Positions 30,520 through 38,516 of a DNA stretch of 64,000 nt are shown here, piece by piece. Source of the DNA: Enterobacter chengduensis. Its GTDB lineage: Bacteria > Pseudomonadota > Gammaproteobacteria > Enterobacterales > Enterobacteriaceae. Made by a program: the position numbers and the translations under genes. The stretch covers positions 2,604,001 to 2,668,000 of the forward strand of contig NZ_CP043318.1 in NCBI RefSeq assembly GCF_001984825.2, given 5' to 3'. Under the pieces are notes generated by a model. It saw only the letters and a program-made list of their open reading frames with translations. It was not told the DNA's origin and searched no databases. Every line of letters starts with the position of its first letter. Position 1 is the first letter of the stretch.

Positions 30520-31441
30520 TGTACTGCTGGAACTGGATAGCGTGCACGTGAACTTTGCGGCGCGTAAAAACTGGCTGGGGCGCGTGACGGAACAGGTGCA
30601 TGCGCTTAACGGGCTCGATCTTGAGATCCGCCGGGGGGAAACGCTGGGCATTGTCGGGGAGTCCGGCTGCGGGAAAAGCACGCTGGCCCAACTGCTGATG
30701 GGCATGCTTAGGCCCAGCACCGGCGCGTGCCACCGCGCGCATCACGCGGGCGGCATGCAGATGGTGTTTCAGGATCCGCTCTCCTCGCTCGACCCGCGCC
30801 TGCCGGTCTGGCGCATCATCACCGAGCCGGTGTGGGTGCAAAAGCGCAGCCCCGAGCGGGAACGCCGCCAGCTGGCGGAGAACCTGGCGCTGCAGGTGGG
30901 CATTCGCCCGGAGTATCTCGACCGGCTTCCGCACGCCTTCTCCGGCGGGCAGCGCCAGCGCATCGCCATCGCCCGAGCGCTCTCGTCCGACCCCGATATT
31001 ATCGTGCTTGATGAACCGACCAGCGCGCTGGATATCTCCGTGCAGGCGCAAATCCTCAACCTGCTGGTGAACCTGCAGCAGCAGCGTAATCTGACCTACG
31101 TGTTAATTTCACATAACGTCTCGGTGGTCAGACACATGAGCGACCGCGTGGCGGTGATGTATCTCGGCCAGATCGTGGAGTTGGGCAGCGCCGCGCAGGT
31201 GCTTGGCGAGCCGCGACACCCCTATACCCAACTGTTGCTCGATTCTGTTCCCCGCACCGGCGAACCTCTGGATGAATCGCTGGCGTTGCGCAAAACGGAA
31301 CTTCCCGGCAACCGCCATCTGCCCGAAGGCTGTTTTTTCCGTGACCGCTGCCCGATGGCCGCGCAGGGGTGTGAACGTCCCCAACCATTACAGCCCTCAC
31401 GCGAGGGCCGTAACGTTCGCTGCTGGCGCAGCCTGGGTTAG
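30512..31441 (+). CDS. ddpF: ABC transporter ATPase DdpF
   Basis: 309 residues from the ATG at 30512, overlapping the ddpD end by 8 bases; longer upstream starts in the frame would run deep into ddpD. Walker A GESGCGKST, signature FSGGQRQRI, Walker B IIVLDEPTSALD, and the C-terminal Cys cluster (CFFRDRCPMAAQGCERP). Second ATPase of the D-Ala-D-Ala importer. Ends 4 bases into the convergent SDR gene. Confidence 0.93.
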
Positions 31442-32187
31442 ATTTGCGCCATCCCACCGTCCACGAACAGCTCGTTGGCGTTAATAAAGCTGGCCGCGTC
31501 GGAGGCCAGAAACGCCACCGCTTTACCCACCTCACCCGGCGCGCCTAAGCGTCCGAGAGGGACCTGCGCGGCCAGCGCGTCGTACAGCCCCTGACGTTGT
31601 TCTTCCGGCACCAGGTCGCCGAGACCGGGGGTTTTGATTGGACCCGGGCTGACCACGTTGACGCGGATCCCTCGGCCCTGCAAATCCAGCGCCCAGGAGC
31701 GGGCAAAGTTACGCACGGCGGCCTTGCTGGCGCTGTAGACGCTAAAGTTTGCCGTCCCCTTAATGGACACCGTCGAGCCGGTCAGAATAATCGACGATCC
31801 GGCGGAGAGCAGCGGCAGCGCCTTCTGCACCGTGAACAGCACCCCGCGAACGTTAGTGCCGAAAATCCGATCAAACTGCTCTTCGGTGATGGCGCCCAGC
31901 GGCAGCATATCGCCGCCACCCGCATTGGCGAACAGAATATCGAGGCGGCCTTCCTCTTTTGCGATCCGGGCATAAACCTCATCCAGATCGGCAAGTTTAG
32001 AAACGTCGGCGCGAATGCCCACTGCCGTTGAAGCGATTTCAGCCACCGCCGCGTCAAGCTCGGCCTGGCGACGCCCGGTGATGTAAACCTTCGCGCCCTG
32101 AGCCGCCAGCTCCTGCGCCGTGGCAAGACCAATACCGGTGCTGCCGCCGGTGACCAGTGCGATTTTTCCTGAGAGAGTCGTGTTCAT
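31438..32187 (-). CDS. SDR-family NAD(P)-dependent oxidoreductase
   Basis: 249 residues from the ATG at 32187 (AAGG upstream); the frame extends further upstream but the conserved SDR start fits here. Cofactor motif TGGSTGIG, NAG at NAGGGDML, catalytic Ser in ILTGSTVS, YSASK with Tyr/Lys, and C-terminal FINANELFVDGG. Classical SDR; substrate unknown. Divergent from a LysR regulator, a common pair for small detoxification or quinone/aldehyde reductases. Probably controlled by that regulator (inference). Confidence 0.88.
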   Translation of the reverse strand: MNTTLSGKIALVTGGSTGIGLATAQELAAQGAKVYITGRRQAELDAAVAEIASTAVGIRADVSKLADLDEVYARIAKEEGRLDILFANAGGGDMLPLGAITEEQFDRIFGTNVRGVLFTVQKALPLLSAGSSIILTGSTVSIKGTANFSVYSASKAAVRNFARSWALDLQGRGIRVNVVSPGPIKTPGLGDLVPEEQRQGLYDALAAQVPLGRLGAPGEVGKAVAFLASDAASFINANELFVDGGMAQI

Positions 32188-32299
32188 GTCATTTACCTTC
32201 AGTTGGGTTTGCGTTGAACAAACTTTAGCCCTTGCGGCATTACTGAAAAACAGGCAAAAATGAAAATAACTATTCACCCAGAGAAATAATAAGAGGGGC

Positions 32300-33208
32300 A
32301 TGATGGACCAGCTAATGGCGATGCGCGCCTTTACGCGGGTTGTCGAATCCGGCAGTTTTACCCGCGCCGCGGACTCGCTGAATATACCGATCGCCACCCT
32401 GAGCAAGCTGGTGAAATCTCTCGAAACGCATCTGGAGATCCGCCTCCTGCACCGCACCACGCGCCGGGTGGTCGCGACGCCGGAAGGGATGGAATATTAT
32501 GAAAAAGCGCTCAGGGTGCTGATTGATATCGAAGATATCGACACGTCGTTTCGCGTCTCCCGCGCAACGCCTAAGGGGCATCTGCGCGTCGACGTGGGCG
32601 GCTCTACCGCCCGCGACGTGCTCATCCCCCTGCTGCCGGATTTTATGCAGCGCTACCCGGATATCCGCATCGATCTTGGCGTGGCCGACCGGCCCGTGGA
32701 CTTAATCAGCGGTAACGTAGACTGCGTGATCCGCGGCGGCCCGCTGGACGATTCGACCCTTATCGCTCGCCATCTCGGGAACGCTGAAATGGTCACCTGC
32801 GCGACGCCGGGTTACCTGAGAAACCATGGCGTCCCGGCCTATCCGCAGGAGCTGCGCAACGGCCACAAGCTGATTAGCTATCTCTCTCCCGCCACCGGGC
32901 GGCCGTTTCCGTTTCGCTTCAGGCAGAACGGCGAGGCGATGGAAATCAATATTCCGCACTATCTCGGCGTGAATGAGAGCAATGCCCATCTGGCCGCTGC
33001 CGTGGCAGGGTTGGGGATCGTGCAGACGTTTGAGTATTCGGCAAAGCCGTATTTGCAGGCGGGAACCCTGGCGGCAATCCTGGGCGACTGGCGCCATGCC
33101 GCATACCCGTTTCATGTGGTTTACCCCCAGAACCGGCATTTGACGCACCGTCTGAAGGTATTTATCGCCTGGCTGGCGGAAGTCTTTCCCGCCGCGCTGA
33201 GGGGATAG
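32300..33208 (+). CDS. LysR-family transcriptional regulator
   Basis: 302 residues. N-terminal winged helix (MRAFTRVVESGSFTRAADSL, then the recognition helix IPIATLSKLVKSLE) and a substrate-binding-like effector domain. AGAGGGG precedes ATGATG; either Met may start. Divergent from the SDR gene with a 112-base shared promoter region. Targets unknown; SDR is the obvious one. Confidence 0.88.
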   Translation: MMDQLMAMRAFTRVVESGSFTRAADSLNIPIATLSKLVKSLETHLEIRLLHRTTRRVVATPEGMEYYEKALRVLIDIEDIDTSFRVSRATPKGHLRVDVGGSTARDVLIPLLPDFMQRYPDIRIDLGVADRPVDLISGNVDCVIRGGPLDDSTLIARHLGNAEMVTCATPGYLRNHGVPAYPQELRNGHKLISYLSPATGRPFPFRFRQNGEAMEINIPHYLGVNESNAHLAAAVAGLGIVQTFEYSAKPYLQAGTLAAILGDWRHAAYPFHVVYPQNRHLTHRLKVFIAWLAEVFPAALRG

Positions 33209-33231
33209 CCGGGCGCGAACCCGGCTGGGGC

Positions 33232-33660
33232 TTAGTTGAGTTTGTAATCGAGCGTGATGTCGGCTTTCAGCAACTGCGACACCGGACAGCCCGCTTTGGC
33301 TTTCTGAATGATGCCGTCGAACTGCTGGGGGGCGATGCCGGGAACGGTCACCTTGCTTTTAAGCGCAACCTTTGTGATGGCAAAACCGCCGTCGGTTTTG
33401 TCCAGGGAGACGTCCGCCGTGGTATCAATGGAATCGGCGGTATAGCCCGCTTCCCCGAGCATCAGCGACAGCGCCATCGAAAAACAGGCCGCATGTGCCG
33501 CGCCGATCAGCTCTTCCGGGTTGGTCCCCTTTTCACCCTCAAAGCGGGTATTGAAACCATAAGGCTGCTGATTGAGAACGCCGCTCTCGGTGGAAACCGT
33601 CCCTTTACCGCGCTTAATGTCGCCAGACCAGTGTGCCGAACCGTGCTTATGAATAGTCAT
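33232..33660 (-). CDS. osmC: Osmotically inducible peroxiredoxin OsmC
   Basis: 142 residues. OsmC thiol peroxidase with the two catalytic cysteines in AAHAACFSMAL (about residue 59) and AGCPVSQLL (about residue 125) and the conserved EELIGAAHAACF helix. Reduces organic hydroperoxides. GGAGAGCAAG ribosome site. The upstream region has a sigma-S-like -10 and an RcsB-like motif. Same map neighbourhood as in E. coli (osmC-bdm-sra-maeA). Confidence 0.96.
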   Translation of the reverse strand: MTIHKHGSAHWSGDIKRGKGTVSTESGVLNQQPYGFNTRFEGEKGTNPEELIGAAHAACFSMALSLMLGEAGYTADSIDTTADVSLDKTDGGFAITKVALKSKVTVPGIAPQQFDGIIQKAKAGCPVSQLLKADITLDYKLN

Positions 33661-33691
33661 TCTTGCTCTCCTTTTGGCTTACAAAGGGTTA

Positions 33692-33714
33692 AGTATAGAA
33701 GGCTGCTCAGATTC
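33692..33714 (-). promoter_or_regulatory. osmC promoter with RcsB-like motif
   Basis: On the minus strand CTATACTT (-10 TATACT at 33697-33692) is a sigma-S-style -10. Just upstream GAATCTGAG (33714-33706) is shared with the bdm promoter. RcsB activation of E. coli osmC is established. Confidence 0.5.
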
Positions 33715-33735
33715 TGCGGCGAAGACAGACAAGTC

Positions 33736-34617
33736 TTAGTCGCCGAGTAGATGATGCGCCAGCGCGTCGAGGAACACGCGCAGCGCGGCGGGCTGGTATT
33801 CACGGGACTGATAAATACCGTGAATTGCCAGCGGTTTCGGCTCCAGCTCACTCAGCACCGGCACCAGTAATCCCTGCTCCAGCGCGGCACGCGCTTCACG
33901 CTCCGGCAGCATGGCGATACCGCAGTGCTTCATCGCCGCGTCCATGAGCAGCGAAGAGATGCTGGCGCTCAGGTTACCGCTGACGGCCACGCTCAGGCTT
34001 TCGCCTTCCGGCGTCAGGAAATGCCAGGACTGACCGGCAAAAAAGCTGTAGTGCAGGCAGTTGTGCTGGGCTAGTGCTTCAGGGCTGGCGGGCGTACCGT
34101 GCTGAGCGAGATACTCCGGCGAGGCGCAAAGCACCGAGCGACACTCTCCCAGCTGGCGGGCAATCATGCCGGGTTCGGGGTTGTCGGTAATGCGCACGGC
34201 CACGTCAATACGCTCTCCCACCAGGCTGACCGGGTGGTTGTTCACGTCCAGCTCAATGCGCAGCTGCGGGTAGCGCGCGAGCACGCCGGGCAGCACCGGC
34301 GCTATCAGGTGCATCGCGGTAAAGTGCGCGCAGGCCACCCGCAGGGTGCCGGAGGGCAGATCTTTCTCCGACTGGCCTTCAATTTCCTGCGAGATCTGCG
34401 AGAGCGTGCGCGTTTTTTGCAGCACCTTTTCCCCTGCCGCGGTCAGCGTCAGCTTGCGCGTGGAGCGGTTCACCAGGCGCGTGCCCGCCCACTTCTCCAT
34501 TTGTTCCAGGTAGCGGCTGACCATCGGTCGCGAGATACCCAGCGCGCGGGCCGCCGCGCTCAAACTGCCCAGCTCGCATATCCGGTTGTAGACCTGAGCG
34601 GCAATAACGCGATCCAT
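33736..34617 (-). CDS. LysR-family transcriptional regulator
   Basis: 293 residues from the ATG at 34617 (GGAG six bases upstream); earlier in-frame starts lack a ribosome site. Winged helix (AAQVYNRICELGSLSAAARAL, shown partly as GSLSAAARALGISRPMVSR) and LysR effector domain. Divergent from the exported MBL-fold gene, with a 110-base gap, so it may control it (inference). Target and ligand unknown. Confidence 0.86.
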   Translation of the reverse strand: MDRVIAAQVYNRICELGSLSAAARALGISRPMVSRYLEQMEKWAGTRLVNRSTRKLTLTAAGEKVLQKTRTLSQISQEIEGQSEKDLPSGTLRVACAHFTAMHLIAPVLPGVLARYPQLRIELDVNNHPVSLVGERIDVAVRITDNPEPGMIARQLGECRSVLCASPEYLAQHGTPASPEALAQHNCLHYSFFAGQSWHFLTPEGESLSVAVSGNLSASISSLLMDAAMKHCGIAMLPEREARAALEQGLLVPVLSELEPKPLAIHGIYQSREYQPAALRVFLDALAHHLLGD

Positions 34618-34727
34618 AGAAGCTCCATTTGCTCGATTTATGAAACTAAGCATGTCCTGTTTCAGGAATTCTGGCAAATGCAATTATCCGTACAATAGAA
34701 ACATTCCTGAACAACAGAGACAACAGC

Positions 34728-35579
34728 ATGAAACTCACCCACCTTGCCCTGCTTTCCACCCTCTTCACGCCGGCTGTTTTTGCCGCGCCGTTGACCATTG
34801 ATACGTATAACCCGCAGGAGAAAGGCATTTTCCCGGTCTCCTCCACCCTGGTTTCCGGTCCGAAAGAGGCGGTGCTGTTTGACGCGCAGTTCAGCGTGAA
34901 GGATGGCGAAGCGCTGGTAGAGAAAATTCGCCGCAGCGGCAAAACCCTGAATAAGATTGTGATCACCTCCGGCGATCCGGACTTCTATTTTGGCCTGCAG
35001 CCGCTGGTGAAAGCCTTCCCGAATGCCAAAGTGGTGGCCACGCAGCACGTGGTTGACCATATTAAAGCCACCAAAGACGCCAAGCTCGCCTTCTGGGGCC
35101 CGCAGATGAAGGACGGCGCGCCGACGGAGCTGATCGTCCCGCAGGTCCTCGCGTCCACGACGTTTATGGTTGACGGGGAAAAGGTCGATATCGAGCAGCC
35201 TGACGGCTACGCGGCCTATGTGTGGATCCCGTCAGCAAAAACGATCCTAGGCGGTACGGGGGTGGCCTGGGGGATCCACGTCTGGACGGCTGACACCCAG
35301 ACGGCAGAAAGCCGTAAGCAGTGGCAGGAAACCCTTATGAGCATGGCGGCACGCAAACCCGAGCGCGTGATCCCGGGTCACTATCTCGGCACGCCACCTG
35401 CCGGTACGGGCGCGATTGATTTTACCCGCGACTATCTCCAACGCTTTGACAAGGCCCTGGCCGCGCACAAAGATTCCGCAGGCGTCATCAGCACCCTGAA
35501 AAAACAGTACCCGAGCCTGGCGGACGAGAGCTCGCTGGAATTAAGCGCCAAAGTGAATACCGGCGAAATGAAGTGGTAA
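34728..35579 (+). CDS. Exported metallo-beta-lactamase-fold protein with degenerate metal site
   Basis: 283 residues with a signal peptide (MKLTHLALLSTLFTPAVFA), so periplasmic. The fold is visible (LFDAQFSVKDGEALVEKI, YFGLQPLVKAFPNAKVVAT), but the first metal motif THxHxDH reads T80-S-G-D-P-D-F86: the three histidines are replaced by Ser81, Asp83 and Phe86, with Asp85 kept. The later GHYLG histidine remains. It is therefore probably not a normal dinuclear zinc hydrolase. Divergent from a LysR regulator. Confidence 0.82.
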   Translation: MKLTHLALLSTLFTPAVFAAPLTIDTYNPQEKGIFPVSSTLVSGPKEAVLFDAQFSVKDGEALVEKIRRSGKTLNKIVITSGDPDFYFGLQPLVKAFPNAKVVATQHVVDHIKATKDAKLAFWGPQMKDGAPTELIVPQVLASTTFMVDGEKVDIEQPDGYAAYVWIPSAKTILGGTGVAWGIHVWTADTQTAESRKQWQETLMSMAARKPERVIPGHYLGTPPAGTGAIDFTRDYLQRFDKALAAHKDSAGVISTLKKQYPSLADESSLELSAKVNTGEMKW

Positions 35580-35709
35580 TTTAAAATCTGCTCCTGCTAT
35601 ATTTCCGCGATAGCAGGAGCGCAGTCATAATATCCACCGCCGTTACCCGTCAATATATCCACACCGTTTAAATGTGCATAAAAGCATGCACTTATGTCAT
35701 TTTTATTTC

Positions 35710-35725
35710 TAAGATGAATCTGAGA
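35710..35725 (+). promoter_or_regulatory. RcsB-like box upstream of bdm
   Basis: TAAGATGAATCTGAGA includes the same GAATCTGAG as the osmC promoter and resembles the RcsB half-site pattern. RcsB control of bdm is established in E. coli. The remaining 232-base gap upstream of bdm shows no gene. Confidence 0.4.
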
Positions 35726-35811
35726 CACAATCGGGAAGATATTTGCCATTCTGTTTGTGAATTAAATTTTTGCGAGCCGTACCATTAAACAGACAACGAC
35801 ACGGAGGCAGC

Positions 35812-36027
35812 ATGTTTACTTATTACCCGGCTAATACCGCAGCAGCACAACCCGAACTCGTTAACGCGATTGCACAGGGTCTTCACGCCGAGCATGGTGC
35901 TGTGACTGAAGATGACATTTTGATGGAGCTGACCAGGTGGGTCGAATCCACAGATAATGACATCCTCAGTGACATCTACCAGCAGACCATTAACTACGTC
36001 GTCAGCGGGCAAAACGCACCCTTGTAA
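35812..36027 (+). CDS. bdm: Biofilm-dependent modulation protein Bdm
   Basis: 71 residues from the ATG at 35812 with GGAGGCAGC upstream. MFTYYPAN, AVTEDDILMELTRWVE and NDILSDIYQQTINYVVSGQ match E. coli Bdm almost throughout. It is a small osmoregulated protein affecting flagellar and biofilm genes, controlled by Rcs and made unstable through RNase III cleavage in E. coli. Followed by sra. Confidence 0.96.
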   Translation: MFTYYPANTAAAQPELVNAIAQGLHAEHGAVTEDDILMELTRWVESTDNDILSDIYQQTINYVVSGQNAPL

Positions 36028-36069
36028 AAACCTGCTAAGCTGGATCTGCAACCTAAGGGGTTACATTTC

Positions 36070-36085
36070 GTTTGCGTAAGCAAAC
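36070..36085 (+). other. Intercistronic hairpin between bdm and sra
   Basis: GTTTGC-GTAA-GCAAAC is a perfect six-base-pair stem with a four-base loop and no T run, so not a terminator. It may separate the bdm and sra transcripts or be a processing site. Confidence 0.4.
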
Positions 36086-36122
36086 TGGTCCTTAAAACTA
36101 TCAACAGGATTGAGGAGTTAAC

Positions 36123-36260
36123 ATGAAATCGAACCGTCAGGCACGCCATATTCTGGGACTGAACTACAAGCTTTCTAATCAGCGTAAAGTGGTGATTGAA
36201 GGCGACAACGAAACGCAGGTCACTCACGCCACCGGCAGAAAACGCCACGCGGGCAAGTAG
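36123..36260 (+). CDS. sra: Stationary-phase ribosome-associated protein Sra (S22)
   Basis: 45 residues, very basic: [20 protein letters not shown], ending TGRKRHAGK, matching E. coli Sra/RpsV (protein D). A GGAG ribosome site lies before the ATG. It binds the 30S subunit in stationary phase. Too short for many gene finders; followed by a clear terminator. Confidence 0.95.
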   Translation: MKSNRQARHILGLNYKLSNQRKVVIEGDNETQVTHATGRKRHAGK

Positions 36261-36279
36261 GTTCCAGACTGAGATCCAG

Positions 36280-36309
36280 AACACCATCGGTAACCCCGGT
36301 GGTGTTTTT
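36280..36309 (+). terminator. Rho-independent terminator after sra
   Basis: ACACCATCGG (36281-36290), a short loop and CCGGTGGTGT (36295-36304) form a ten-pair stem with one G-U pair, followed by TTTTT. Confidence 0.88.
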
Positions 36310-36436
36310 GTTTATGTGTTGCGGTAATTAATATTTAGCTCCTTTATAATACCGCCTGACCGCACCCCATCGCACAGGCCAGAAAGATGACAAACAGCAG
36401 TGCCAGGGACGGATCTTCATAAAAAGAGTGAGTGAC

Positions 36437-38134
36437 ATGGACAACAAACTGAAAAAACATCGTTCCTTATACATCCCATACGCCGGACCGGTTTTACTCG
36501 AATTTCCCCTGCTTAACAAAGGCAGCGCCTTCAGCATGGAAGAGCGCAGCAGCTTTAACCTGCTTGGCCTGCTGCCGGAAGTGGTTGAGACCATTGAAGA
36601 ACAGGCGGAGCGCGCGTGGATCCAGTATCAGGGTTTCAAAACGGAAATCGACAAACATATCTACCTGCGTAACATTCAGGACACCAATGAAACCCTCTTC
36701 TACCGCCTGGTGCAGAACCATCTGGAAGAGATGATGCCGGTGATCTACACACCGACGGTGGGTGCCGCCTGCGAGCGTTTCTCAGAGATCTACCGTCGTT
36801 CACGCGGGGTATTCATCTCCTATCAGAACCGTCACAACATGGACGATATTCTGCAGAACGTGCCTAACCACAATATCAAAGTGATTGTGGTCACCGACGG
36901 CGAACGTATTCTCGGCCTCGGCGACCAGGGCATTGGCGGGATGGGGATCCCCATCGGTAAACTCTCTCTCTATACCGCCTGCGGCGGCATCAGCCCGGCC
37001 TATACCCTGCCGGTGGTGCTGGACGTCGGGACCAACAACCAGCAGTTGCTCAACGACCCGCTCTATATGGGCTGGCGTCACCCGCGCATTACCGACGACG
37101 AATATTATCAGTTTGTCGACGATTTCATCCAGGCCGTGAAGCACCGCTGGCCGGACGTGCTGCTGCAGTTTGAAGACTTTGCCCAGAAGAACGCGATGCC
37201 GCTGCTGAACCGCTATCGCGATGAGATCTGCTCCTTTAACGACGACATTCAGGGCACCGCAGCCGTGACCGTGGGTACGCTCATCGCCGCCAGCCGCGCG
37301 GCCGGCAGCCAGCTGAGCTACCAAAAAATCGTCTTCCTTGGCGCAGGCTCCGCAGGATGCGGTATTGCCGAGCAGATTATCGCCCAGACGCAGCGCGAAG
37401 GCTTAAGCGAAGAGCTGGCCCGCTCCCGCGTCTTTATGGTGGACCGTTTCGGCCTGCTGACCGACGGCATGCCGAACCTGCTGCCGTTCCAGACCAAGCT
37501 GGTGCAGAAACGCGAAAACCTGAAAAACTGGGATACCGACAACGAAGTCCTTTCCCTGCTGGACGTGGTGCGCAACGTGAAGCCGGATATTCTGATCGGC
37601 GTGTCCGGGCAAACCGGTCTCTTCACCGAAGAGATCATTCGCGAGATGCACAAGCACTGCGAGCGCCCTATCGTGATGCCGCTGTCTAACCCGACCTCCC
37701 GCGTGGAGGCGACACCGCAGGACATCATCGCCTGGACCGAAGGCAACGCGCTGGTTGCGACCGGCAGCCCGTTCGATCCGGTGGTCTGGAAGGATAAAAC
37801 CTATCCGATTGCCCAGTGCAACAACTCCTATATCTTCCCGGGCATTGGTCTGGGGGTGATCGCCTCCGGCGCGTCCCGCATTACCGATGAAATGCTGATG
37901 TCGGCGAGCGAAACCCTGGCGGGCCACTCGCCGCTGGTCAACGATGGCGAAGGTCTGGTTCTGCCTGAGCTGAAGGATATTCATAAGGTGTCGCGCGCTA
38001 TCGCGTTTGCGGTGGGTAAAATGGCGCAACAGCAGGGCGTGGCGGTTAAAACCTCCGCCGACGCGCTGCAGCAGGCCATCGACGACAACTTCTGGAAGCC
38101 TGAATACCGCAGCTATCGCCGTACGTCGATTTAA
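36437..38134 (+). CDS. maeA: NAD-dependent malic enzyme MaeA (SfcA)
   Basis: 565 residues from the ATG at 36437 (a GTG three codons earlier is possible). Malic-enzyme signatures [30 protein letters not shown] and the NAD site [13 protein letters not shown]; near identity to E. coli MaeA over its length. It oxidatively decarboxylates malate to pyruvate with NAD+, in the cytoplasm. A TTTATAAT -10 lies near 36340. Downstream REP elements probably end the message. Confidence 0.96.
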   Translation: MDNKLKKHRSLYIPYAGPVLLEFPLLNKGSAFSMEERSSFNLLGLLPEVVETIEEQAERAWIQYQGFKTEIDKHIYLRNIQDTNETLFYRLVQNHLEEMMPVIYTPTVGAACERFSEIYRRSRGVFISYQNRHNMDDILQNVPNHNIKVIVVTDGERILGLGDQGIGGMGIPIGKLSLYTACGGISPAYTLPVVLDVGTNNQQLLNDPLYMGWRHPRITDDEYYQFVDDFIQAVKHRWPDVLLQFEDFAQKNAMPLLNRYRDEICSFNDDIQGTAAVTVGTLIAASRAAGSQLSYQKIVFLGAGSAGCGIAEQIIAQTQREGLSEELARSRVFMVDRFGLLTDGMPNLLPFQTKLVQKRENLKNWDTDNEVLSLLDVVRNVKPDILIGVSGQTGLFTEEIIREMHKHCERPIVMPLSNPTSRVEATPQDIIAWTEGNALVATGSPFDPVVWKDKTYPIAQCNNSYIFPGIGLGVIASGASRITDEMLMSASETLAGHSPLVNDGEGLVLPELKDIHKVSRAIAFAVGKMAQQQGVAVKTSADALQQAIDDNFWKPEYRSYRRTSI

Positions 38135-38142
38135 TCCGCTCC

Positions 38143-38173
38143 GCCCGGTGGCGCTTCGCTTACCGGGCCTACG
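38143..38173. repeat. REP-type palindrome after maeA
   Basis: GCCCGGTGGCGCTTCGCTTACCGGGC followed by CTACGGG: typical REP sequence with mirrored GCCCGGT/ACCGGGC arms, shown in the sequence at 38143-38173. Confidence 0.75.
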
Positions 38174-38186
38174 GGCTGGCTGTTTT

Positions 38187-38220
38187 CCCTCTCCCTGTGG
38201 GAGAGGGTCAGGGTGAGGGC
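38187..38220. repeat. CCCTCTCCC inverted repeat element
   Basis: CCCTCTCCC-TGT-GGGAGAGGG forms a perfect nine-pair hairpin, followed by TCAGGGTGAGGGC. This extragenic element is widespread in Enterobacter-like genomes; it adjoins the REP after maeA. Confidence 0.6.
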
Positions 38221-38246
38221 AACAAACCGCACCATCGAATACCCAC

Positions 38247-38275
38247 TAGCCAAACCTCCTTTCCCCCGCTACACT
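38247..38275 (+). promoter_or_regulatory. Candidate promoter of the ABC-F leader
   Basis: TAGCCA (38247-38252) and TACACT (38270-38275) are separated by 17 bases, giving a start near 38282 and a leader of about 235 bases before the ABC-F gene. Confidence 0.4.
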
Positions 38276-38317
38276 GCTTTCATCCATTAACCTACTGAAT
38301 ATATAAGGAGGCCAATT

Positions 38318-38401
38318 ATGCTGTACTGTGAAATTTTCAATGTTTCACATACATTTGGTGATCGCACCTGCTCAAGCGTTATCGGTATCGTGCTGCGATA
38401 A
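38318..38401 (+). CDS. 27-residue leader peptide upstream of the ABC-F gene
   Basis: ATG at 38318 with a near-perfect ribosome site ATAAGGAGG seven bases upstream, 27 codons, stop TAA at 38399-38401. The peptide begins MLYCEIFNVSHTF and ends VIGIVLR. It is too short for usual gene finding. Its last codons lie inside the first helix of the RNA structure that precedes the ABC-F gene, and the stop codon falls in the shared helix strand. A strong ribosome site on a tiny frame before an ABC-F gene is the usual design of a ribosome-stalling leader. I do not recognise the peptide; function is inference. Confidence 0.6.
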   Translation: MLYCEIFNVSHTFGDRTCSSVIGIVLR

Positions 38402-38516
38402 CTTCTGCTTGAGCGAAGACACCAACCCCTGAAATCCCTTCTCTCGGGCTTACTGAGTTATCGTCAGCGATGTTTGACGAGGCATAAACATGCCTGTGAC
38501 TCTTGGGTAAGCAACA
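38370..38516 (+). promoter_or_regulatory. Candidate translational attenuator with alternative RNA helices
   Basis: Strand 1 (38370-38384, GCTCAAGC plus GTTATCG) pairs with strand 2 (38396-38402 CGATAAC and 38407-38414 GCTTGAGC). Strand 2 (38392-38402, GCTGCGATAAC) can instead pair with strand 3 (38457-38468, GTTATCGTCAGC, one bulged T). GCTTAC (38448-38453) and GAGT (38455-38458) pair with GTAAGC (38507-38512) and ACTC (38499-38502), hiding the ribosome site of the ABC-F gene; this helix competes with strand 2-3 pairing. A small GGCAT-AAAC-ATGCC hairpin (38481-38494) lies between. No T run, so control would be at translation. Confidence 0.55.

Noticed and set aside
36384..36420. Short frame starting at an ATG ahead of maeA as a leader peptide
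   Set aside because: About eleven codons, no ribosome site and no alternative RNA helices as seen before the ABC-F gene.
38187..38220. CCCTCTCCC hairpin as a maeA terminator or CRISPR-like repeat
   Set aside because: Single copy here without T run or spacers; it fits a dispersed extragenic repeat.
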